The notes: generated by a model from the sequence alone, not told the origin. A stretch of DNA of 5,510 nt from an uncultured Pseudoflavonifractor sp. (GCA_904419835.1 CAJFTA010000084.1:10192-15701); one strand, 5' to 3'. Positions 1 through 5,137 are shown, counted from the stretch's first letter. A program made the numbers and translations.

Positions 1-96
1 GGGCATTCGATTCCACGCGAGGCGGGCGGCTGCCCCCTCGCGCTCCCCCGCCCCGACACAGGCGGATTCTGTTCAACCGAGGTTTTTCGACAGTCT
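1..96. repeat. Right-hand part of a MITE-like intergenic repeat
   Basis: The first 22 bases are identical to the last 22 of the window (5489-5510). They run into a hairpin: CGCGAGG at 16-22 pairs with CCTCGCG at 36-42, and GGGC (24-27) pairs with GCCC (32-35) inside it. The segment ends at TTTTTCGACAGTCT (83-96), the reverse complement with one mismatch of AGGCTGTCGAAAAA at 5365-5378. Read together with 5365-5510, this suggests two same-orientation copies of one element of about 210 bp bounded by terminal inverted repeats, with the window cut inside each copy. No open frame here looks real. The element assignment is inference; the repeats themselves are seen. Confidence 0.5.
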
Positions 97-98
97 CA

Positions 99-124
99 TG
101 GCCCGCCGGATTTCCGGCGGGCCA
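99..124 (-). terminator. G+C-rich hairpin after the small hypothetical gene
   Basis: TGGCCCGCCGGA (99-110) and TCCGGCGGGCCA (113-124) are perfectly complementary, so a stem of about 11 bp closes on a short ATTT-type loop. It lies 4 bp beyond the stop codon of the minus-strand gene at 129-341. The minus-strand tail is not a clean U-run (TGAGACTG follows), so termination efficiency is uncertain. In the plus direction CTCTTTA follows, so it could also act weakly that way. Confidence 0.6.
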
Positions 125-128
125 CTCT

Positions 129-341
129 TTATTCCTTGCCGTCCTTGCCGCTCCGCTCTTCTTCCGCAGCAGAGGGGAGGAGCTGGTATATTCTCTCCGG
201 CACCGGCGGCTGGCCGCCCGCCGCCTGCCACCCCGCGGAAAAGGCCAGACGCACCATGGAAAACAGATAATTCTCCGCCTCGTCATACTCATGCCGGTCC
301 AAAAACGCGGAAAATGCCGCTTCAAAGTCGTTTGTGTACAT
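129..341 (-). CDS. Small hypothetical protein (70 aa)
   Basis: The function is not recognised. The protein begins MYTNDFEAAFSAFLDR and has an acidic, helix-prone N-terminal half with many Phe, Tyr and Leu residues, followed by the Gly/Ala segment AGWQAAGG. The tail is charged (EEERSGKDGKE). There is no signal peptide or membrane span. The ATG at 341 is chosen over an in-frame GTG at 350: GAGGTG (minus strand, 353-348) sits 6 bases before the ATG and overlaps the GTG. The gene diverges from the RHH gene at 431, with an 89-bp gap holding promoter hexamers and an inverted repeat. A hairpin follows the stop. A strong ribosome binding site, own promoter and terminator support a real gene. It could belong to a small protein family of gut clostridia, but I cannot name one. 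Confidence 0.7.
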   Translation of the reverse strand: MYTNDFEAAFSAFLDRHEYDEAENYLFSMVRLAFSAGWQAAGGQPPVPERIYQLLPSAAEEERSGKDGKE

Positions 342-359
342 TATAATCACCTCACCACT

Positions 360-388
360 ATTTTACACGATTAAACAATATAATGCAA
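360..388 (-). promoter_or_regulatory. Candidate sigma-A promoter for the 70-aa gene
   Basis: On the minus strand, TTGCAT (388-383) and TAAAAT (365-360) are separated by exactly 17 bp. Transcription would start near 353, at the edge of the ribosome binding site, giving an unusually short leader of about 12 nt. The hexamers are good but the short leader lowers confidence. Confidence 0.45.
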
Positions 389-400
389 AGAAAAATCGTG
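366..400. promoter_or_regulatory. Inverted repeat, candidate operator in the divergent region
   Basis: CACGATT (366-372) is mirrored perfectly by AATCGTG (394-400). The spacer is 21 bp and contains TATAAT (379-384), a possible plus-strand -10 for the RHH gene. That -10 has no good -35 at 17 bp. The left arm abuts the candidate -10 of the minus-strand gene. An RHH dimer bound here could repress in both directions. Position and symmetry are seen; the binding is inference. Confidence 0.4.
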
Positions 401-430
401 AATCATAGTATTATCTCGTATAGAGGTGAT

Positions 431-592
431 ATGGTGAAGCCTTTAAAGAAAAGTGTCAGCATTACACTGGATATGCCTATCTTAGAGCAGATTCAGGCCC
501 TGGCGGAGCGGGAGGACCGCTCTCTGTCCAGCTATATCAACCTGGTGCTCAAGGCCCATCTGGAGGACCTGGAGAAGAAGAAACAGCCGTAA
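431..592 (+). CDS. Ribbon-helix-helix (Arc/CopG-like) DNA-binding protein, 53 aa
   Basis: The protein begins MVKPLKKSVSITLD and has the layout of a minimal RHH protein: a short basic arm, an alternating strand (KKSVSITLD, about residues 6-14), helix A (about 16-30, rich in Glu, Ala and Leu), the turn RSLSS, and helix B (about 33-50). Such proteins bind DNA as dimers, with paired strands in the major groove, and often repress their own gene. The start is placed at ATG 431, immediately after AGAGGTGAT. GTG at 434 has slightly better spacing and would remove one residue. The frame stays open upstream to an ATG at 383, but that lies inside the promoter region and has no ribosome binding site. No toxin-like partner follows; a strong terminator begins 5 bp after the stop. 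The divergent neighbour is the 70-aa protein, and the inverted repeat at 366-400 is the obvious candidate operator. Confidence 0.8.
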   Translation: MVKPLKKSVSITLDMPILEQIQALAEREDRSLSSYINLVLKAHLEDLEKKKQP

Positions 593-596
593 TACA

Positions 597-640
597 ACGA
601 CAGGCCCGCACTGTAAGCAGTGCGGGCCTGTCTGTCGTTT
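597..640 (+). terminator. Rho-independent terminator of the RHH gene
   Basis: A perfect 14-bp stem (600-613 with 618-631) closes on a TAAG loop. It starts 8 bp after the stop codon at 590-592, and an outer ACGA/TCGT pairing is possible. The tail TCTGTCGTTT is only moderately U-rich. Confidence 0.8.
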
Positions 641-838
641 CGGCGCTGGGCGGCGGACCCGCTCGGGCAGAGACCAAATAACAAAGCAGAGACTTGGTGT
701 GGCATTGAGATCGCCAATGAATTGCAAAGACTTTCAAGTCTGGGCGGGTAACGCTGCTCGGGCAGAAGGGGAACGGTACGCAGGGCACCGAACCGGCAAG
801 CAACTGCTTTCAAATACGGTGGCTACTTGAATTGCACC

Positions 839-957
839 GCCGCCGGACGCGTCCCCGAAAGGGGTCCGGGGAAACGGGGGCGTTTGGCCCTAACAGGGCC
901 CTTCCGCCCCTGTGTCCCCGGCGGCTTTTGGGTACTTTTCGCCGGAGAAAAGTACCC
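839..957. repeat. Nested hairpin cluster (structured intergenic repeat)
   Basis: GCCGCCGG (839-846) pairs with CCGGCGGC (918-925), which TTTT follows. Inside are CCCC-GAAA-GGGG (853-864, a GNRA-type tetraloop) and GGGGCG (877-882) pairing with CGCCCC (905-910) around GGCCCT/AGGGCC (886-900). Immediately after comes an independent 11-bp hairpin, 930-940 with 947-957, with loop GCCGGA. This many perfect pairings in about 120 bp suggests a folded transcript or a palindrome-rich repeat. The strand is not determined. Confidence 0.5.
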
Positions 958-1014
958 CGCCGGAGGCATCGTCGCCGCAAGCTACATATCATTCGCTTCG
1001 CCATAAATGGCAAA

Positions 1015-1077
1015 GCTCATTCATTCCGCTGCGGCTCCTCTCCCCACCGAACCCGCTTCGCTGGGCTTCGGCGGGGG
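1015..1077 (+). repeat. Copy A of a hairpin repeat family
   Basis: Positions 1015-1068 (plus) align without gaps to 3072-3019 (minus) at about 42 of 54 positions, with a 19-bp identical core (1050-1068 against 3037-3019). The core folds as CCC-GCTTCGCT-GGG with a bulged C. In this copy the lower stem is CCGAA (1047-1051) with TTCGG (1067-1071), extended by CCCC (1042-1045) with GGGG (1073-1076). The copy upstream of lepA keeps the same loop and bulge on a different lower stem. Confidence 0.6.
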
Positions 1078-1124
1078 CCCCATAAGAGATGCCTTTTTCT
1101 CCACAAAAAGCCCGTACAATGTGG

Positions 1125-1157
1125 AAAACCAGCCGGGAACAAATTGCTCCCGGCTGG
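1125..1157 (-). terminator. Rho-independent terminator of lepA
   Basis: A 10-bp perfect stem (1129-1138 with 1148-1157) with a 9-nt loop lies 19 bp past the lepA stop codon. On the minus strand it is followed by TTTTCC (from 1128 downward). Position and form fit an intrinsic terminator. Confidence 0.8.
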
Positions 1158-1176
1158 CTTTGCTGTGTATGTCCGA

Positions 1177-2985
1177 TTACTCCTCGTCCAGCTTGAGGAC
1201 AGCCATAAACGCCTCTGTCGGAATCTGCACCGACCCCAAAGAGCGCATTTTTTTCTTGCCCTCTTTCTGCTTCTCCAGCAGCTTCTTTTTCCGGGTAATA
1301 TCGCCGCCGTAGCACTTGGCCAGCACGTCCTTCCGCATGGCCTTGACGGTCTCCCGGGCAATGATTTTGCCGCCGATGGCCGCCTGGACGGGCACCTCAA
1401 AGAGCTGGCGGGGGATGTTCTCCTTCAGCTTCTCGCACAGGCGGCGGGCGCGGCCGTAGGCCTTGTCCTTGTGGGCGATGAAGCTGAGGGCGTCCACCTG
1501 GTCGCCGTTGACCAGCATGTCCACCTTCACCAGCTCGCTGGGCCGGTAGCCCTCCAGCTCGTAGTCCAGGGAGGCGTAGCCCTTGGTGCGGGCCTTCAGG
1601 GTGTCGAAGAAGTCGTAGATGATCTCGTTGATGGGCATGGCGTAGTGCATCTCCACCAGGTTGGTGTCCAGGTACTGCATATCCCGGAACTCGGCCCGCC
1701 GCTCCTGGCACATGGGCATGATGTTGCCCACATAGTCGGGCGGGGTGATGATGGACACCTTGGCGTAGGGCTCCCGAGCCTCGGTAATCTGGCCGGGGTC
1801 GGGGTAGTTGTGGGGGTTGTCCACCCGGAGGACCGTGCCGTCGGTGCGGGTGATCTCATAGATGACGCTGGGCAGGGTGGTGATGAGGTCCAGGTCGAAC
1901 TCCCGCTCCAGCCGCTCCTGGATGATCTCCATGTGGAGCATGCCCAAAAAGCCGCACCGGAAGCCAAAGCCCAGGGCGGCGGAGGACTCGGGCTCAAAGG
2001 ACAATGAGGCGTCGTTGAGCTGGAGCTTCTCCAGGGCGTCCCGCAGGTCGGGGTACTTGGAGCCGTCCTCGGTGTAGATGCCGCAGTAGACCATGGCCCG
2101 GGCGGGGCGGTAGCCGGGCAGAGCCTCGGCCGCCGGCCGGCCGGCCTCGGTGACGGTGTCGCCCACCTGGGTGTCCTTCACGTTCTTGATGGAGGCGGTG
2201 AAGTAGCCCACCTCGCCGGCGATGAGCTCCTGGCAGGGCTCCATGCCCAGGGGGAGCAGGTGGCCGCACTCCAGCACCTGATAGGACGCGCCGGAGGCCA
2301 TCATCTTCACGTTCATGCCGGCCCTGATGGTGCCCTCCATGACGCGGAAATAGACGATAACCCCCCGGTAGGCGTCGTACTGGCTGTCAAAGATGAGGGC
2401 CTTCAGGGGCGCGGAGGGGTCCCCCTTGGGGGCGGGGACGTTCTTCACAATGTCCTCCAGCACCGCGTCGATGTTGACGCCCATCTTGGCGGAGATCTCG
2501 GGGGCGTCGGCGGCGGGGATGCCGATGATGTTCTCAATCTCCTCCTTGACCCGCTTTGGGTCGGCGGCGGGCAGGTCGATCTTGTTCACCACCGGGAGAA
2601 TCTCCAGGTCGTGCTCCATGGCCAGGAAGGTGTTGGCCAGGGTCTGGGCCTCGATGCCCTGGGCCGCGTCCACGATGAGCACCGCGCCCTCGCAGGCCGC
2701 CAGGGAGCGGGAGACCTCGTAGTTGAAGTCCACGTGGCCCGGGGTGTCGATGAGGTTGAGCTCGTAGGTGTTGCCGTCCTGGGCGGCGTAGTTGAGCTTC
2801 ACGGCCCGGGCCTTGATGGTGATGCCCCGCTCCCGCTCCAGGTCCATGTTGTCCAGCAGCTGGCTCTCCATGTCCCGCTCGGCCACGGCGTTGCACTTCT
2901 CAATCAGCCGGTCGGACAGCGTGGATTTGCCGTGGTCAATGTGTGCGATAATGGAAAAGTTACGGATTTTAGTCTGGTCGGTCAT
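1177..2985 (-). CDS. lepA: Elongation factor 4 (LepA), ribosome-associated GTPase, 602 aa
   Basis: LepA is a translational GTPase of the EF-G family. It binds the ribosome and has been linked to back-translocation, ribosome recovery under ionic or cold stress, and initiation or assembly; its main role is debated. All GTPase motifs are present: AHIDHGKST (14-22, P-loop), the RERGITI switch-I segment (51-57, Thr56), DTPGHVDF (80-87, catalytic His84), NKID (134-137) and SAK (165-167). Domain II, two EF-G-like domains (including FRCGFLGMLHMEI) and the basic LepA-specific C-terminal domain (GGDITRKKKLLEKQKEGKKK, 560-579) follow in order. The length matches the family's usual size of about 600. The ATG at 2985 has GGAGG 8 bases upstream. 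The XRE regulator gene lies 214 bp upstream on the same strand. That gap contains a duplicated copy of the lepA ribosome binding site and start, so transcription may come from either the regulator promoter or an unseen one. The gene is intact. Confidence 0.97.
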   Translation of the reverse strand: MTDQTKIRNFSIIAHIDHGKSTLSDRLIEKCNAVAERDMESQLLDNMDLERERGITIKARAVKLNYAAQDGNTYELNLIDTPGHVDFNYEVSRSLAACEGAVLIVDAAQGIEAQTLANTFLAMEHDLEILPVVNKIDLPAADPKRVKEEIENIIGIPAADAPEISAKMGVNIDAVLEDIVKNVPAPKGDPSAPLKALIFDSQYDAYRGVIVYFRVMEGTIRAGMNVKMMASGASYQVLECGHLLPLGMEPCQELIAGEVGYFTASIKNVKDTQVGDTVTEAGRPAAEALPGYRPARAMVYCGIYTEDGSKYPDLRDALEKLQLNDASLSFEPESSAALGFGFRCGFLGMLHMEIIQERLEREFDLDLITTLPSVIYEITRTDGTVLRVDNPHNYPDPGQITEAREPYAKVSIITPPDYVGNIMPMCQERRAEFRDMQYLDTNLVEMHYAMPINEIIYDFFDTLKARTKGYASLDYELEGYRPSELVKVDMLVNGDQVDALSFIAHKDKAYGRARRLCEKLKENIPRQLFEVPVQAAIGGKIIARETVKAMRKDVLAKCYGGDITRKKKLLEKQKEGKKKMRSLGSVQIPTEAFMAVLKLDEE

Positions 2986-3024
2986 TTATCATACCTCCGG
3001 TAGGGAATAACCAAATCAAAGCCC
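2976..3024. repeat. Direct repeat at the lepA start, copy 1 (functional)
   Basis: This segment holds the first codons of lepA, its GGAGG (2998-2994 on the minus strand) and part of the leader. It recurs at 3119-3167, offset by 143 bp: 2976-3008 match exactly over 33 bp, 3009-3010 differ, and 3011-3024 match exactly over 14 bp. Confidence 0.9.
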
Positions 3025-3072
3025 AGCGAAGCGGGTTTGATTTGGAAAGGACGAGCAGCGGAGCGAGCGAGC
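3011..3072 (-). repeat. Copy B of the hairpin repeat family
   Basis: On the minus strand, 3072-3019 resembles 1015-1068 of the plus strand. CCAAATCAAA (3011-3020) pairs perfectly with TTTGATTTGG (3036-3045) around a GGG/CCC step, a bulged base and an 8-nt loop identical to copy A. One arm of the lower stem (3011-3020) is part of the 49-bp lepA direct repeat, so the other arm is an inverted copy of flanking sequence. Confidence 0.6.
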
Positions 3073-3080
3073 TTCCCCCC

Positions 3081-3128
3081 TCAGGGGAAAGCGAGGGATA
3101 CGGAGCTTGTGAGGACGCGGTCGGTCAT
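3081..3128 (-). pseudogene. Ghost lepA start: 15-codon remnant frame
   Basis: The upstream copy of the direct repeat carries GGAGG (3141-3137) and an ATG at 3128 with the same spacing as lepA. It reads MTDRVLTSSVSLAFP and then TGA (3083-3081). Only the first three residues and part of codon 4 match LepA (MTDQ) before the sequence diverges into repeat DNA. It stops 95 bp before the true lepA start. It is most likely a by-product of duplication, though ribosomes could initiate here if the region is transcribed, which would make it an accidental upstream frame. Confidence 0.55.
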
Positions 3129-3167
3129 TTATCATACCTCCGGTAGGGAATTGCCAAATCAAAGCCC
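3119..3167. repeat. Direct repeat at the lepA start, copy 2 (ghost)
   Basis: This is the partner of 2976-3024 (47 of 49 identical). Together the copies bracket 94 bp of repeat-type DNA (3025-3118) that includes GAGCGAGCGAGC and the inverted copy of the flank. A weak AAGGG-GCGG-CCCTT hairpin with a short T-run overlaps the stop codon of the regulator gene just upstream. Confidence 0.9.
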
Positions 3168-3199
3168 CGTGGGCCGTTCTGGAGAAAAAGGGCCGCCCC

Positions 3200-3904
3200 T
3201 TACTTCTGGTGCTCGGCCCGCATGGCGCTCACCCGGCGGTTGATGCGCTCGCCGGTGTTGTGGATGATCTGGAGCAGGGACTGGTAGGGGCCGGGGTACT
3301 TCTTGGACAGGGCGTCGTGGTTCATGGGCGGGAAGGCGCCCTTCTCCTTGGCGTGGGCGGTCAGGGCCTCCACATAGTCGGCCTCGGCGCAGATCATGTC
3401 CGCGTCGGGGATGCCGGCGGCAAACAGGGTGGGGGAGACGGAGAAGAAGTCCTCGTTCTGGGTCACGTCGGCCCGGTAGAGGTGGCGGAAGAGCTTGTAG
3501 ATGGCGGTGCCCAGGTAGTCGGAGGCCGCCCGGATGGCGTCCCGCTTGCCGGTCTTGCCCAGCAGGTCGAAGAGGACGCTGACCGAGTTGACCAGCAGCT
3601 TCTTGGACAGGGTGGCCATAATGCTCCCGTGGAGCACGTTGTCCTTTTCGGCGGAGTAGTCGTACAGCTCCTCGGCGCCGATGGTGGTGCCGTCCCTGGT
3701 GAGGGTCCGGCCCAGCAGGAAGTCGGCGGAGACGTTATAGTAATCGCAGGCCTTGATGACAAAGGCCAGGCCGGGCTCCCGGATGCCGTTTTCATAGTGG
3801 GAGAGCAGCGCCTGGGAGATGCCCAAATCCTTGGCCACCGCCCGCTGGGACGCGCCCTTCTCCTGCCGCAGCAGGGAGAGGGAACGGGAAAAATCGGAAC
3901 TCAT
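3200..3904 (-). CDS. XRE-family helix-turn-helix transcriptional regulator, 234 aa
   Basis: Residues 5-65 form a Cro/C1-type HTH domain: LSLLRQEKGASQRAVAKDLG gives the first helices, ISQALLSHYENGIREPG the recognition helix and the typical YExGxREP turn, and ACDYYNVSADFLLGRT the closing helix. The remaining residues, about 68-234, match no domain I recognise. They contain helix-prone segments (SIMATLSKKLLVNSVSVLFD, SDYLGTAIYKLFRHLY) and no membrane span or obvious catalytic motif; a ligand-binding or dimerisation role is a guess. The ATG at 3904 is chosen because AAGGTG lies about 10 bases upstream; an in-frame GTG at 3913 sits almost on top of that site. A good promoter (TTTACT-17-TATACT) lies upstream, overlapping an inverted repeat that may be the protein's own operator. 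The gene diverges from pta and precedes lepA on the same strand. Confidence 0.85.
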   Translation of the reverse strand: MSSDFSRSLSLLRQEKGASQRAVAKDLGISQALLSHYENGIREPGLAFVIKACDYYNVSADFLLGRTLTRDGTTIGAEELYDYSAEKDNVLHGSIMATLSKKLLVNSVSVLFDLLGKTGKRDAIRAASDYLGTAIYKLFRHLYRADVTQNEDFFSVSPTLFAAGIPDADMICAEADYVEALTAHAKEKGAFPPMNHDALSKKYPGPYQSLLQIIHNTGERINRRVSAMRAEHQK

Positions 3905-3930
3905 TCGTCGCACACACCTTTTTCATTTCC

Positions 3931-3946
3931 AGACGGATTCCCGTCT
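3931..3946 (-). promoter_or_regulatory. Short hairpin in the regulator's leader
   Basis: AGACGG (3931-3936) pairs perfectly with CCGTCT (3941-3946) around ATTC. It lies between the predicted transcription start (about 3963) and the ribosome binding site of the XRE gene, so it could be an operator half-site pair or a leader hairpin. Confidence 0.3.
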
Positions 3947-3969
3947 TGTTTCTATATGACAGCTAGTAT

Positions 3970-3998
3970 AGTATACCCGCAGGAATACAAAAAGTAAA
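3970..3998 (-). promoter_or_regulatory. Sigma-A-like promoter of the XRE regulator
   Basis: On the minus strand, TTTACT (3998-3993) and TATACT (3975-3970) are 17 bp apart. A second, overlapping TATACT lies at 3970-3965. A start near 3963 gives a leader of about 60 nt. Confidence 0.6.
3971..3988. promoter_or_regulatory. Inverted repeat over the regulator promoter, candidate operator
   Basis: GTATACC (3971-3977) and GGAATAC (3982-3988) are inverted with one mismatch around CGCA. The repeat covers most of the -10 hexamer and part of the spacer, where a bound XRE dimer would block its own transcription. Binding is inference. Confidence 0.35.
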
Positions 3999-4029
3999 GT
4001 ATAATTTTCCCCTTTTGTGGCTTTGACCA

Positions 4030-4059
4030 TTGAGAACCGCCGCGGGGGTGGTGTATAAT
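4030..4059 (+). promoter_or_regulatory. Sigma-A-like promoter of pta
   Basis: TTGAGA (4030-4035) and a perfect TATAAT (4054-4059) are separated by 18 bp. The start would be near 4066, giving a leader of about 50 nt. A 4-bp AGGG/CCCT hairpin (4071-4085) lies in that leader. Confidence 0.65.
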
Positions 4060-4116
4060 AAAAGAACATAAGGGAAGATCGCCCTATTTTACATGGAATA
4101 CTGGAGGATGTATCAT

Positions 4117-5070
4117 ATGGAGATGTTCAACAAGCTCATTGAGACCCTGAAGGCCAACCCCAAGCGGATCGTCTTTACCGAGGGCACCGACGCCCGCATC
4201 CTGGAGGCCAGCGCCCGCCTGCTCACCGCCAGCTGGCTCAAGCCCGTGCTGGTGGGCAATGTGGAGGACGTGAAGAAGGCCGCCGCCGACCACGGCTTCA
4301 ACATCGACGGCGCCGAGATCGTGGACCCCGAGACCTATGAGGGCATGGAGGCCATGGTGGAGAAGATGGTGGAACTGCGCAAGGGCAAGATGACCGCCGA
4401 CGAGTGCCGCGCCGCCCTGAAGAAGGGCAACTACTTCGGCACCATGCTGGTGAAGATGGGCGTGGCCGACTGCCTGGACACCGTCCGTCCCGCCCTGCAG
4501 CTGATCAAGACCAAGCCGGGCAACAAGATCGTCTCCTCCTGCTTCATCCTGGTGCGGGAGAACTCCACCGGCGGCGCCGAGGCCCTGGCCATGGGCGACT
4601 GCGCCATCAACATCAAGCCCAGCGACGACGAGCTGGTGGAGATCGCCCTGGAGACCGCCAAGTGCGCCAAGATCTTCGGCATCGACCCCAAGGTGGCCTT
4701 CCTGAGCTACTCCACCAAGGGCTCCGGCAAGGGCGAGGACGTGGACAAGATACGCTCCGCCTGCGAGAAGGCCAAGGCCGCCGCCCCCGACCTGGCCATG
4801 GACGGCGAGATGCAGTTCGACGCCGCCGTGTCCCCCACCGTGGGCCAGCTGAAGTTCCCCGGCTCCAAGGTGGCCGGCTACGCCAACACCTTCATCTTCC
4901 CCGACATCAACGCCGGCAATATCGGCTACAAGATCGCTCAGCGCCTGGGCGGCTTTGACGCCTACGGCCCCATCCTCCTGGGCCTCAACGCCCCCATCAA
5001 CGACCTCTCCCGGGGCTGCAACGCCGACGAGGTCTACTCCATGGCCATCATCACCGCCGCCCTCTCCTGA
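4117..5070 (+). CDS. pta: Phosphate acetyltransferase family protein, 317 aa, with altered core motif
   Basis: Phosphate acetyltransferase (EC 2.3.1.8) exchanges acetyl-CoA and phosphate with acetyl phosphate and CoA in the cytoplasm, and usually works with acetate kinase to make ATP and acetate. The whole length matches the PTA_PTB family, for example RIVFTEGTDARILEA (17-31), NYFGTMLVKMG (105-115), TVRPALQLIKTKPG (122-135), LSYSTKGSGK (196-205), DGEMQFDAA (229-237), NAGNIGYKIAQRLG (265-278) and NDLSRGC (295-301). The ATG at 4117 has GGAGG 9 bases upstream; an earlier in-frame ATG at 4093 precedes that site. Two oddities stand out. Between GVAD and DTVRPAL only two residues (Cys119, Leu120) replace the eleven-residue block, close to GLVSGAAHSTA, of typical Pta proteins. 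And the position seven after the catalytic Ser (Ser298) is Glu305, with Asp at 304, where relatives have Asp. The frame is otherwise clean. No ackA follows; a terminator begins 13 bp after the stop. Activity as a true acetyltransferase is likely but not certain. Confidence 0.92.
   Translation: MEMFNKLIETLKANPKRIVFTEGTDARILEASARLLTASWLKPVLVGNVEDVKKAAADHGFNIDGAEIVDPETYEGMEAMVEKMVELRKGKMTADECRAALKKGNYFGTMLVKMGVADCLDTVRPALQLIKTKPGNKIVSSCFILVRENSTGGAEALAMGDCAINIKPSDDELVEIALETAKCAKIFGIDPKVAFLSYSTKGSGKGEDVDKIRSACEKAKAAAPDLAMDGEMQFDAAVSPTVGQLKFPGSKVAGYANTFIFPDINAGNIGYKIAQRLGGFDAYGPILLGLNAPINDLSRGCNADEVYSMAIITAALS
5028..5046. repeat. 19-bp segment of pta with a downstream inverted copy
   Basis: CGAGGTCTACTCCATGGCC near the pta 3' end recurs as an exact reverse complement at 5119-5137, just after the terminator. 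The two could pair around the terminator as a long-range stem. Confidence 0.85.
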
Positions 5071-5071
5071 G
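5037..5071. repeat. Direct repeat at the pta 3' end, copy 1
   Basis: The last 34 bases of pta including TGA, plus one base, recur identically over 35 bp at 5275-5309 (offset 238). Both flanks differ immediately (A5036/G5274 and T5072/C5310). Confidence 0.93.
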
Positions 5072-5083
5072 TAGGGCAAATCC

Positions 5084-5115
5084 GGAGCACCTCTCTTGGG
5101 AGGTGCTCCTTTTTT
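5084..5115 (+). terminator. Rho-independent terminator of pta
   Basis: GGAGCACCTC (5084-5093) pairs perfectly with GAGGTGCTCC (5100-5109), with a 6-nt loop, followed by six Ts (5110-5115). It starts 13 bp after the stop codon. Confidence 0.92.
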
Positions 5116-5118
5116 ATG

Positions 5119-5137
5119 GGCCATGGAGTAGACCTCG
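5119..5137. repeat. Inverted 19-bp copy of pta sequence
   Basis: Exact reverse complement of 5028-5046. Its first ten bases, GGCCATGGAG (5119-5128), also form an inverted pair with CTCCATGGCC (5275-5284), so the 5119-5284 segment has 10-bp inverted ends. Confidence 0.85.

Larger units (their letters stand above)
641..1124. other. Long gene-free region with hairpins and repeats
   Basis: No reading frame of this 484-bp stretch has a credible start or ribosome binding site, or a protein-like composition. Positions 641-835 are less G+C-rich and contain an 11-bp direct repeat GCTCGGGCAGA (661-671 and 756-766), a 9-bp direct repeat TGAATTGCA (718-726 and 828-836) and the small hairpin AGACT/AGTCT (728-741). 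Positions 839-957 fold into nested hairpins (separate entry). Positions 972-982 match 5457-5467 exactly (TCGCCGCAAGC). Positions 1015-1071 belong to a repeat family also found upstream of lepA. Function is unknown; dispersed repeats and an unrecognised RNA are both possible. Confidence 0.6.

Noticed and set aside
431..592. Toxin-antitoxin module with the RHH protein as antitoxin
   Set aside because: A strong terminator follows directly and no toxin-like gene is next to it in the same operon; the divergent 70-aa protein resembles no toxin I know.
532..813. Minus-strand open frame of 93 codons after the RHH gene
   Set aside because: It crosses the RHH gene and its terminator stem, with no ribosome binding site. 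It is more likely repeat DNA that happens to be open.
832..2007. Plus-strand open frame of 391 codons
   Set aside because: It runs antisense through lepA, with a Leu/Val/Gly/His-rich composition typical of a shadow frame in G+C-rich DNA, and has no ribosome binding site.
2260..3003. Plus-strand open frame of 247 codons antisense to lepA
   Set aside because: Shadow of the highly conserved LepA GTPase domain; low-complexity Val/Gly/His composition and no start signal.
3209..3997. Plus-strand open frame of 262 codons antisense to the XRE regulator
   Set aside because: The opposite strand carries a clear HTH protein with promoter and ribosome binding site; this frame has neither.
4084..5124. 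Minus-strand open frame of 346 codons antisense to pta
   Set aside because: Longer than pta itself, but Gly/Leu/Val/His-rich shadow sequence; pta has full family homology.
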